Shown here: positions 1-11,300 of the stretch, piece by piece
How the letters are laid out: every line of letters begins with the position of its first letter
How positions within the stretch are numbered: position 1 is the stretch's first letter
Assembly: GCA_030248215.1 (NCBI GenBank)
Contig: JASANG010002401.1
Location: forward strand, 117,868-181,867
DNA from: Enoplolaimus lenunculus
Taxonomy: Eukaryota; Nematoda; Enoplea; Enoplida; Thoracostomopsidae
DNA: 64,000 bases
Reading direction: 5' to 3'
Translations under genes and position numbers: made by a program
Notes under the pieces: model-generated
Databases searched by the model: none
The model's input: only the letters and a program-made list of their open reading frames with translations
What the model was told of the DNA's origin: nothing

Positions 1-1072
1 CAGGCCTACTTTAATCAGTTCTGCTCAACGCAAAGTAAGTTCTAGCAACGGTAGCTATGTAATTAACTAAGCTATTATTTAGCAACGGACAATGTGACCA
101 ATGGTTCACATGCCGTCTTTGAATAGGATTATAAAAGACTACGAAGTCTCTAACCATTACGAATAACGAAACTAACCATTCGGTAGGTCATACAAGACAG
201 TGCTTGTAAGCATAAAATATGGCATTGCGTCATTAGTGCTTTCGTACGCTCGAAACTTTAAAGTATAACACATTCCTGATGCGCGAACATACGAATTAAT
301 GTCTGCCTGTAAGTAAAATAAACGTATAATCTTAGGTCATCTTGATGTTAAAAACAATTTGTTGGTTTTATCTGTTTTGTAACGCTTATGTCTGGATATA
401 GCCTGTTAATTCATATTACTTTTTGGCGGAGGTGTAAGCCAGTGTAAAGGGACCTATTCGGGGTTTCTCTGTCAAATTTTTTACTGGACAAATTTAGCTT
501 CGCCAATTGTTCCACTGACAAAACTTGCGTAAAGCAATCTTAAAATCATGCAAACATTTCTGGTGGATGTCCTCCCCTCCTTTGAGGTCGCTCACTCCCG
601 TATACTTTGACCAGAATGCAAATGGGAATTACAAAATACTGGAAACGGAACTGGAAACTAAAACCATAAACAGATAGTGGAAAACAACTGTTACAGAGAA
701 ACAAAAACTAATTTCCAGCACTACTTCAGGCAAAGTATTATCCATCATACGTTTTTTAGCCAGTTATCATCAAATAACAAGGAAAGTTTTACTGCTTATA
801 ATTAACAAAACATTAATGACATCGAAATTAAAGTTACAAATTTATAAGACACTGATTTTATACTTTCGAGATAAATGTAAATTACGTATCTAATCGAATT
901 TTTGAAAAATTCCAATTTGGACGTGGAACGATCTGGAAAGGATATGATAAGCTGAAATATGCAAAAAAATTTCAAAATCCAACCATTCTTGCGCAGACGC
1001 GAGTTGGTGATTGAGTGTAATAAACGATTATACACAACGGTGTGCCAGAGCCTGATTCTATCAGTGTCTGTA

Positions 1073-1172
1073 CCATAAAAATTGAACAGGTTTCTTGCTC
1101 TATTCTTGGTTGAGAGAAATTTCCATAAAAATTGAACAGGTTTCTTACTTTATTCTTGGTTGAGAGAAATTT
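1073..1172. repeat. 50-bp tandem duplication
   Basis: Two adjacent near-identical 50-bp copies (1073-1122, 1123-1172), each beginning CCATAAAAATTGAACAGG. Confidence 0.9.
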
Positions 1173-1898
1173 TCAATGTGAAGTGCACATACATGCTGGT
1201 AGCGCTAAAATTAATTGGACTTACTAACGTTTCTTTATCGGCATGTAGAATTCCGTACTTCGAATTGTTACCAGAATCGACGGCGAGCAGAGAAAACAGC
1301 GCGGTCACGTTTGCTGGCTGGTATGTGTTTATCAACCTTAATACATACCAATGTGTGTACGATTTCTTACACTTTCCGCCTTCAAGTTAACCAAACCAAT
1401 GAATGACGGACAGGCTGGCCCTGTAGCCAGGATGCGACAAAATATCCGGATCCGTTTTAATATCAAGTGAAAACCGATATCCCTACCCGGTATCAGGTGT
1501 AAACCTACCGGATACTGGATATTGACGGTGATGATCCCGAACTTCATAAAACTACTTTTTACATATGAGCGTCTTTATAACATCTTGCTGCGATTGTATT
1601 TCTTTTCAAGTCGAGAAGTAAAGTTTTCATACGCTGAAGTCAAAATGAAACCCGGAAGCTAACAGTTTATTCTAATTCAGCAAACATATTTTTGAGCGAT
1701 TCAAATACTTTTAACAGTGTACAAGTTTACATGATATATACGGTTAATATCCGGTTCCGATAGAAAACTCAATATCCTTTTTCCGCTAAATTAATAACTG
1801 GTCGCACCCTGCCTGTAAATTGTTGCGTAACCAAAACTTTTTAAAACACAACACTGTATTTATTTCAAAGTGTGGAAAATTTTAACATATCTAAGCAC

Positions 1899-2249
1899 CA
1901 GGGTTCCACTCAACTTTTGTTCCTGTTCAAGTTCTTGCATTCAAAGATGCAGGAATCGGAGTTTTTACGGTTGTGTTTCAAATCATTGATAATCATTGAA
2001 ATATAGGAAGCACTTTCTTGAAATCAGTTGTGCAATTGGTTCAATTTTGTTAATAATCTGTTTGTGATGTTTTCGCAAAACTTGATGATGAAATAACTGA
2101 AAATTCGCTTAAGCCATTTTGGGCACTTATTCTAAAACGTCCAACAGTTATTCGGTAATGAAAATTATTTCACATTCCGGTTTCTGTTCCTGTTCATTCA
2201 ATGAAATGCAACTCCGGTTCCGGCAAAAATAGTTCCTGTTGGAACCCTA
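1899..2249. mobile_element. hAT-like non-autonomous element, CAGGGTTCCA ends
   Basis: Starts CAGGGTTCCA and ends TTGGAACCCTA, inverted ends matching the 44185-44612 element. Flanking 8-mers CTAAGCAC and ATAGGCAC agree at 6 of 8, consistent with an old 8-bp hAT duplication. The interior is rich in GTTCCTG/GGTTCCGG motifs and has no coding capacity. Confidence 0.6.
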
Positions 2250-2347
2250 ATAGGCACATAACTCTTTGGAAACACAATTTCCGCAAACAATCGAAAATTC
2301 ACTTTAGACAGGCACCCACGCGCAATAGCTAAATAGCAATAACTTAC

Positions 2348-3573
2348 TTGTTAAGTTCTTCTCGTGTTGCAACGATTGACATGTTTGCATTATACTTCAT
2401 CATATCATTGTAGTCAAAATTATACCATGATAGCCATTTCATAAACTGCAGCGTGTTGCATGTTGTTTGAAAAAAGTGTTTCGCTTTTGTAACATTAATC
2501 CATTCACGTGGACAAAGGGTTACAAGTGGGAATGATTTAGGTCTGATGTGTTGCACGGAGCTTGCTGTTGGGCTCTCGGCGTATTGCTTCATTAGTTCAT
2601 TTGTACCTGAAACTAACACAAAGGTTGGAAGCTATTCCTAAAATGTTTTTATTTGCTTACGAGACATGCCATTTGCCTGTTGATCCGCATTATGTTCAAC
2701 GTAATTTTAACTTATTATATGTGAGTGCGTCAATTTAGTTAATTTTGGACTCTTTATCTCGGGTTGCAAACGGCTGAAGCTTCAAAAAGGCAAAATCTAG
2801 ACTGAGACCTGTTTAGTCATGAGACGGGCAGAAACTGAGACTATTTATCTCTGCGAATGGACAAACGAACATCCTCCTGTAGACGTTTTTGTACAATCTT
2901 GATTATCTCGAACGTTTCGCAGTTTTCAGAGCTTTGGTCAAAATATCCATTTCGTGCAATGTGCGTGTGGTAAGACTGAAATCTGTTTGTAAGTAAAGTG
3001 TATAATTTTGTTTTAAATAAAAAAAAACAATAGAAGTTTTTACCTACGGACATTCCGACGACACATCCAATTATCAATATTGCCCACAATATCTTCATAT
3101 TCATATGATCATTTGCGGTAAATTCTAAAACAACACATTTTGAGGCACGGCATACCGTTAGTACTTCATGAAATTATATGTAGTGTTCGAATATGAACCA
3201 GAAGCTGTTTGTACGTCAATGTGTAAATTTTAGCTTAAACCTGGTTATTATAAATGTTGTAAAACTGCTGCGGTAATCAAAACAAACTAGCTGTTAATAA
3301 TAATTTGTTTTCTGAACAGTGAGTAGTGTTGGGAGAATGTGTAGTCGTCTCTTGTACTACATTACGGATATCCTAAAATGCGTTTTCACAAGCTATCTTT
3401 CTAAAAGTAATAATGTATACCGGTACGGTACCTTTAACTCCGTGTATAGTGGTTTGTGGTGCAAATTCGAGATAAAGTGATTTCCATTTGTTCCAGTATC
3501 TGGCCAGTTTAGGATATTTTGGGAGGACGGACGGTTTCCTGCTGAAATGTATTAAGTTTTGCGATCCTCCCAT
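2348..3573 (-). CDS. DEG/ENaC-family channel, N-terminal exons (partial)
   Basis: The N-terminus of an amiloride-sensitive (degenerin/ENaC/ASIC) sodium channel subunit, a trimeric plasma-membrane channel. Exon 1 (3573-3432) encodes a cytoplasmic N-terminus ending in TTIHGVK, which contains the HG gating motif of the family. Exon 2 (3124-3044) encodes EFTANDHMNMK followed by TM1 (ILWAILIIGCVVGMSV). Exon 3 (2606-2348) encodes the start of the extracellular domain with the hallmark SFPLVTLCP and N-glycosylation sites (NVT, NMS). Joining at GT/AG borders keeps one frame (phases 1, 1, 2) and gives about 160 residues. The start Met at 3573 lies one base after a TTTCAG acceptor. The rest (cysteine-rich finger, TM2) was not found at 1-2347, so the gene probably continues off the left edge or is a fragment. 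Family assignment is firm; the orthologue is unknown. Confidence 0.75.
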
Positions 3574-3580
3574 TCTGAAA
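3573..3580 (-). promoter_or_regulatory. Splice acceptor directly before DEG/ENaC start codon
   Basis: On the minus strand TTTCAG sits one base before the ATG. This is the usual nematode 3' splice consensus. It fits either spliced-leader trans-splicing or a 5'UTR intron; sequence alone cannot separate them. Confidence 0.4.
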
Positions 3581-6500
3581 TAGCGCTGCTATTATAAAAT
3601 ACGGTAGTTATCAAATATTACGGCGACATGCTATCTCATAACCGTGTAGTAGTTGCACTGTTAGCGGTCAGTATTCTTCAAAGACACGGCGGGTTTAAAC
3701 TAATTTATCAGTACAAAATTTGGTCCGAAGAATACGACTGCCTTCGTTCAAAGAACGCTTTTGGTTATGTCAAAATTATTCCAGTCAAATTGTAATTGAC
3801 GACAGTTTACTCTAGCGGTTAAAGTTCAAGGTTTACGTAGTTTAGTTTACATAATGATGAGTTAAGTTAGCACAGTGTGAATACTGTTTCAGGGTCTATA
3901 TTCATTTTCAAAAATGCGCTATGAAACAAGGTGTGTGCCAGAGTGGCGACAACAAAACACATTCTTATTATATATCGTTTACTTTTTCCCATTTGTACGT
4001 GAAACAAAGGTCCGAGTTTTGCGTAGATTTTGGTATTATTTAAAAAAAGCGTGGATTTTAATGAAAAAATCGTGGCCATTAAAGTTGTGAGTGCAAAATT
4101 AAATCTTTGAATATGGTTATTTTTCGTGTGTTAAGGCAATAAATGTATCAGGGTTGTTGGCTGGGAAAAACTACCGGAAAAATATGTTTTTTTTATTTTT
4201 TCGGAGAGGGTTGGAAAAATGGAAAAAATTAAACGTTCTTAAATATAAACGTTGCATAAAAATTCTGTATTATTTATCTATAAATTGCTTTCGATGAGCT
4301 AACTTATCAATAATAGATTGTAGTTTTGCGTTACAGAACGAAACATCATCTCCAATTTGTTCATGCGACCTTTTTGAAAATTGTTGCCAGCCACAGACAC
4401 CCTAAATCAGCATTACATTCCTCAATACAAATTATCGGCACAGTCACAAAATTTCTAATTCCGATTCCGATTATAATTCCGGTATAATTTTCGGCCGCTC
4501 CATGCGTCTAATGGTAATGTGCTACCTGTGTTTAATTTTCTGCTTTTAATGACAAATGTATTCGGCCATTGTCGAAACTTTGTATAAACGCAACTTTTTT
4601 GAACGTGTATAAGTGAGTGCATATCACATATATATCAAATCAGCGTAGTGGAATTTGGATGGAACTATATAACGGACTTGGAACACAGTAAATTTGGATA
4701 CTATACTTATACAGATAATAGGAACGCGATGTCTAAGATTAACTTCTTTAGGATTGTAGGATATTATTCATGTAAAACTAAAACCGAAGTTAGCAGATAC
4801 TGTGGTATTTTCACGCAGTAATAAAAAAAAATTGTTCTTTAGTAAAACGATAGGCCAGTTGCTTTTATACATGGTTTTACGTATTTACTTAAATTTCGCT
4901 GTGGCACGGGCCTGTGAAAGGTAGCCAAATCTGTTACATTATGAACGTTGCACGTGTGCGCAACTACGGAATACTAGTTACTACTATGAGTTGTTGCTGT
5001 TTAAAGTTTCTAATGGCGTTAGTCGTTTGCGATATTTGGAACATTGTGTTGTAGTTTATACCAACAGTTCAAACTCCGTACTGGTGGTACTCGATGCAAT
5101 TCAATTATGCTAATCCTTAAGAATTAAATAATTTCTCAGTAAAATATCAAAGCACGTGAGTATATATCAACAGTACAAGCGTGGCACGCGCTGAAATAAT
5201 ATCAAACGTTTGGTAAAAATGCGACTGGCGCTAAACAATGGACGTAATTAAGGATTATTTTTCAATGCTGATAACGTTAGTTTATATATTGACATATTTT
5301 TAATTACACGATGTTTCTGATACATTTAAAAAGTTTTTATTACAATGTACAATGATAATAGTATAAAAAATACCAATATATTGCAATATAAGTTAAGTTG
5401 ACGAATGGGAATCCAGGAAAGTCTTGGTGTTGAATTTTCACCAAACTTAAACATCATGATATTTTCGATCTCCAACCTAAAAACTAACTCCTAAATTTAA
5501 GAATTTGGTCAAATAGAACATTGCAAAGATTTAATTTTGCAGACATACACCTATGTATGTTCTCACGAACATGGGCGTAGCCAGGATTTTCGTTTGGGGG
5601 GCACATAAATAATTTAAAATACGTACGTATATAGTGTGATAATCATTTTTATCAATTAGCATGTCCTCAGGGTACAAAACGTACTGGATTTACCGGAATC
5701 GGCATCAAAACTGCAAATGTTGTGACAATACGTATAATTTGTATTAACAAATGTATTAATTTAGGGTATCTGTTAGCTGGCAAAAATTTTCAAAAACGTC
5801 GCATCACCATATTGGCATTGTTTTTGGTTCTGTAAAGCTAAACTACAATCAATTATTGTTATTTTAAAAATAAAACGGTAGTTTTGTTTGTTTAATTTGC
5901 AAGTTGTACATTATTTTAACTGTTATACCACCGACAACTCTTTACTCACATATAATTTTAATAAAGAACTGGAAACCAAGTAAGTAATGTAGAAAACTTA
6001 AAAGATTTCTAATTTAGAATTTAGAAAAAATTTTCCAAAATTTTTTTATGTTTTATTTAACTGTTTTTATGTACCTTATGAGTGAAAAATTAGTTGCTAG
6101 TAACATCAGTGCACCACAAAATTACACAATTATTGCAGTGAACGCAGAAGGCAAAATAAGGGCGGGTAAAGGCAGGCAGCGGAAAGGAATTTTGCGCGAG
6201 TAACGGGAAAACGAATTGTGCTCGATATACCCGCGTTAAAAAAATAACAGTCGCTGGTAAAGCGCAGCGCGGGTGATAAAATCTTTACCCACTTACATCA
6301 CTGCGTTAAACTCCTGCAAACTTGTTGACTTCTGGTTAAGTGAATTTTTCGCATGTTGCACACTTCGACGGACCTGAACTGAATGAAGCTTGGTTTTTAA
6401 CGGTTTTATTGGAATTTTCACACTGTTTGTAATCAGAAGTGTTGTTGTAGCCAAATTTAGATTGGTTTCAGCCTAACGAATGATTGATCGCCAGTTCGTT

Positions 6501-7117
6501 CTCGGTTGAAAAAGAATTTTTAATAATGCAAAGAACAATTTTCATATTTACTTGGTCGTTTGGTATTTAAGTTTTAGTCTCGGTTTGAAACCTACCGAGA
6601 CTCACAAAACGAGACCAGCTGAAAACTTAGTGAATTGCTCAAATTTAACGAGTTGAGTAAAACGTAATTCCAAGTTGAACACAAATTTGTTTGGTGACTG
6701 AGTGTGATTTTGCAATTTAAACAGTATCCGGATTGTTCGCAATACTTTAAATTTCGTCTGGCGAAGCGCGGCTGACTTTGTCATTAGGTATCTATAACTT
6801 TAAAAAATATGTACCACACTGCTCAATTGAAACAATGTTGGGAAGAAGATTTAGTTCGCTACTTAAACGGTAACGTTGAAAGACGCTTTTGAATTGATTT
6901 GAACGGAATTTTTTGGGAAAACCTAAAATACTGGAATTCTAAATTTTCGATGTAGTCAAATGTTGTAAATTTAACTAATCAAATTTTGGCAATTTAATTG
7001 ACTTGCACTTAAAAATTCAACAAATAATTATATCATTGGCATTTTAATCAGGTTTCTATCTGTAGCATTTTGTGCACACTTTGGTGTGAACAGTATATAC
7101 GTTGAAATATATTTCAG
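3574..7117. other. Interval between channel exons and first VWA8 exon
   Basis: AT-rich, no recognisable exon on either strand. Contains a transposon-end-like phrase (GGGCGTAGCCAGGATTT, near 5573) and a small hairpin around GTCTCGGTTTGAAACC near 6576. If VWA8 begins left of the window this is intronic. Confidence 0.5.
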
Positions 7118-8306
7118 ACTGATTCACGATCGAGAGCTTGAATTATTCGATAACACACGATTACTTCGAAAAGACCGTTTCGATTCTATTGCCACAGAGT
7201 CTGGTCTGTCAGAAGCTCAGATGCGAGAAAAGTATTCATTAAATTTAATATTATATTGCCTATATCAAACCATTTATTTTTATTTCGTAATGTAACAAAA
7301 CTGTCAAATGCCGACTAAACGTAACACAGCTTGGTTTAAAAGTATAGATGTATACAACCGTCTTTGCTTGTTTGTAACTGTGTAATTTTTTCTGTACCTT
7401 TTCGGGCATAATCCATTATTTGAAGTTTTTTGCAATATCATGTTATCCATAATAATTAATAAAAATAATTATGGTGTATATTTCACCTAAATATTGCAAA
7501 GAGCATGTTGGTAGCATACTTCTAAGAAACTGCATCTGTCATTATGGGTGTTATGTAGGTAGAACCGCAGAGCTTTCAATCGCTATATGCACTTCAATAT
7601 TTCGAATACAAGTGTAAGGAAAATGTTTACTCTGAAATATATTTTTGACATTAACTTCTAGTGCGTTCGTCTCAAATTTTACTTTTACGGCTTGCCATTC
7701 TTTACATTGTGTACTTTCATTTTTATAGTATGTACTTGTTTCCATATTTCAGAAAAATTCTACCCATTCATCCATCATTTCGCATTATTGCGCTTGCGGA
7801 ACCGCCAAACTTGCAGGATTCTTCTCAGAATTGGCTCACTCCAGAACTTATGACGTCATTTTTATTTCATCGATTGCCATCCCTGCCGGCAGGCGACGAA
7901 AAAAGTATCATTCAAAAGAAGGTTTGAACCACCATATAGTTAATTACTTTTAATTAGCAGTTTAGCATGGATTAGGCTTTGTGTCTATATTTCATTTAAG
8001 AATTTTCTTTTTCTCGGTGTTAACAGCAGAGTTTCACGATCAGTTGCAGTATTCAAATGAGATGCCAAGTTTTCATAGCTGTGCATTCTTCGGTGCACTT
8101 TATGCGCTTTTATTTGATGATACTACTGTGACAGGTAACCTTTGATTTCCGTCAATGTTCGTTTTATTTTTTGGATCTTGTTGAAATGTAAATTTTGGAA
8201 TATTTCTCTTGCTTGTTGCAATTTCCAGGTTCCGGATGTTTCTCTCTCTGATATTAAAAGAGTTCTCACTATGGTTGATAGTTTGCGGGCATCGTCTGAT
8301 CCGAAT
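7118..8306 (+). other. VWA8: VWA8: end of second AAA+ module
   Basis: Three exons encode LIHDRELELFDNTRLLRKDR, then KILPIHPSFRIIALAEPP (strand and sensor region of the second ATPase module) and VPDVSLSDIKRVL. The first exon starts with one base of a split codon after TTTCAG, so at least one upstream exon must exist. I looked for the expected preceding block (WRSSPLV...LLDGIHR...) between 3.6 and 7.1 kb and did not find it. Confidence 0.85.
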
Positions 8307-11300
8307 GTACGTATGTTTGACGTTATTAGTCGTTTGCTTTTGAGTACTGCAAACTAAAAATTTTCATGAAAAATCCAAATAATCTATATATAATTAAAGC
8401 TGGAATGTCGCATTGGGCATTGTTCCAACTTTTTAGGATATACTGCGCGTGATATAAGAAACACGTAAATTAATTAGAGTGCATAATGTATAGTCTTCAA
8501 GTTTTGCAACAAGTGCCGGTCAGTTATTAAAAATTTGATGATATAACAAACACGTAAATAAATTAGAGTGCATAATGTATAGTCTTCAAGTTTTGCAACA
8601 AGTGCCGGTCAGTTATTAAAAATTTGATGATATAACAAACACGTAAATAAATTAGAGTGCATAATGTATAGTCTTCAAGTTTTGCAACAAGTGCCGGTTA
8701 GTTATTAAAAATTTGACTTGAATCCAAAGTAAAACCTTCAAAACATCATCCATACATGGAACGGAACTTGATAGAAGTGAATTACCGTATTAGTCTATAC
8801 TAAAAATCTGTAGTTGCCCACATGTGCAACTCTCCTAACATATGGGTTTTGACACACATATATATTTATATTTATATATATTTATATATATATATAGATA
8901 TATATACAAAATTATTTGTTTTTAAGCAAGCCTTGCATAAAGCTTTTAGATTTCAAAGCAGGATTGAAGGATTGACAGCATTCCATCGTTCATTTTTAAG
9001 TGCATGCGATAAAAACGTTTCTGACAGTACAGAATTTAGACTGAATATCTTCGAGTCTGGCTAAGACATTTACTGAGTTGCTTTCAGCGAGTCCTTATCT
9101 CGGTACTGGATGGTTTTCGATAAAGGGAAGATTGAACTCGGAATTCCCCTCTGTAGTGCAAAATGAAAATACACTTCGCAACTTGTGCATAGCTAAAGAC
9201 AATATACAAAATATCATTTGAATACACCAAACGCCATTCGTCTTCTAACTAATAGAACTAAATATAAATTATCTATTAAATGTTCTAACAAAATTAAAAC
9301 AACGATTTTCTTAGTATACAATTTATTCAATTTACATACCGTATATATTAAATATATGAATCTGCTGGAACGCTGCCCAAAATACGTATGTGGGGCGTTC
9401 CAGCTTTAATATATAGATTAAAGTTACCCCTTTATCATGTGGAAAATGAACTGTAAGATATAATTTTCTGTGCTTGAATATTGAATAATTAGAGACTGAT
9501 AATCGTACGCATACTAAATTTAACAATAAGCCACTAAAATTTCAATTATCGGGTACTTTTTTCGGCATACTAAATTTAACAATAAGCCACTAAAATTTCA
9601 ATTATCGGGTACTTTCTTCGAAGTTTGTTGAGAAAGCCTGTACACATGATCTTGAACGTTTAAATTTAAACTTAAGCTCGGCACTATTTGTAATAAAAAC
9701 GAAAAACTTTAGCGTTGCAAATTTTGCAACAAGTCAATTAGTTAAGTTTAAATTAGTAAACATGATGACAAATTCAGTTAACACCATTCTTCGTTTTTAA
9801 TAAAAAATTTAGTTTCCGGCTGCTGTTCCGGCATCCGGCGAAATTAATATAGCTTGATCCATGCTGAGGATATAAGTTTGTTTAAATCAAATGTTTTTGA
9901 ACTGAAACATTTCAATTTTACTCTTTAGAATAGCGCTTCGAGCTCTTTGATCGTAGATACAACCATTAAGTTAATTTTTAGTTTGTTGTAATGTATTCGT
10001 ATTGTTTCAGATACGATCAATTGCGGATTCGTTTTCAACACGGCAAATTCTTCGGTTGTTCAAGCGACATCATACATTTCCAGAATCTATTGTGGAAGGC
10101 GTTAATAGAATTTGTCTCAGCAGGTTCAGCTGACTTTTAATAACAGTCAAAGAAAATAGTGTCAAAATTCAATACGACTTTTCGGACTGACACTAACTTT
10201 GCAGTTTTTCTTGTGTAGTTATACTGCTGCTTACAGAGTATGTTCGATGTCAGTGTTATAGAGCAACGTCAGAAAGTTGGCGACGCGTTCATTGCTTCTT
10301 CAAAACATGTAAATTTGTAGAATACCATTCAATAATGCAACATAAATATTATATCATGAATATCATGTTTTTGGGACGTGGAGAACTTAAAAGAATTCAC
10401 CGGTGCATTTTGAACAATAAGTCTAGATTTCAACATAAGCCGTGCTTTGTGTATATGGAGTTGGAATGCTTGGTATCCACTCGTTATTGCATTGTTGGAT
10501 GGATGTCACCGATATATTCAGGCTGCCCTAATTATGAGCATTCGTTGAACCGAAAAATCGTTACATATTTGGTATAAACAAATTTGATGCGCTGAGATCT
10601 TTTTCAGGTTCTTGCCATTGTTAACAAAAGCCAACTTTGATCAGCTACTCGAAAAGTCAGGTTTGGTGAACAAATCAACCGAGCTGACGGACGCAACAAA
10701 TCAGCATTGTTAGTTTATAATTTTTATTCTCGGTAATAATCATGTGAATATCACTGGCATTACCGGTTTCGTTTCCAGAACACTGTTAAATGGAAGCCAG
10801 TTAGGTGCAAGACTTATATACCTGTTAAATATGGTGGACTATAGTTATCTCTTTGAGTGAACCTATTATGCCGTTTATGCGCGAAATGAATAATCGCAAT
10901 ATTGTTAATCAGGACTGTCCCTGATTGGGGGTCGGTTGCCACTTGCATCCAAGTCCATCACATTTGGTTTGCTTCCAGGTTGAGTGGGTGTTCTTCATAT
11001 AACATCTATGAGTGTACACCTAAAAATTTCTGTAACGAGCTGGAAACCTAGAATATAACACGAATACGGCACTAGATATGTATAATACAAGAGTATAATA
11101 TAAAAATTCTCTTAGGATGAACTTGGGTAAACCGCTTCTTTACTCTTCTAAATACCGCGAAGTTCCCCCAAGTGCTGTTTGCGGGAACCCCCACACTAGA
11201 AAATTGGAAAAGGGAAAGGTCAAAACAAAACCAACTGTTTTCAATAGTTAGTGGAATTATTGGCAGATCACTAGCACTAGCTATGCTAATTATGATAATA

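Larger units (their letters stand above)
1..2347. other. Left flank without recognised exons
   Basis: No convincing exon. It holds a diverged copy of one arm of the 28849-29478 foldback element (about 897-1014), a 50-bp tandem duplication (1073-1172) and a hAT-like element (1899-2249). A minus-strand open stretch ending at an apparent GTAAGT donor (about 1335-1240) could be a later channel exon, but no family motif is visible. Confidence 0.5.

Noticed and set aside
1150-1335. Minus-strand frame ending at a GTAAGT donor as a later DEG/ENaC exon
   Set aside because: No conserved cysteine or family block; acceptor phase does not agree with the exon ending at 2348.
2841-2986. Open stretch FQSYHTHIARNGYFD... 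as an extra channel exon
   Set aside because: Its acceptor does not fit the phase left by the TM1 exon, and direct joining of 3044 to 2606 gives the expected family sequence. Could still be an unusual alternative exon.
8822-9064. Frame with KQALHKAFRFQSRIEG as a VWA8 exon
   Set aside because: It lies between exons 8306 and 10011, which join in phase and match the family; the stretch ends in a stop without a good donor.
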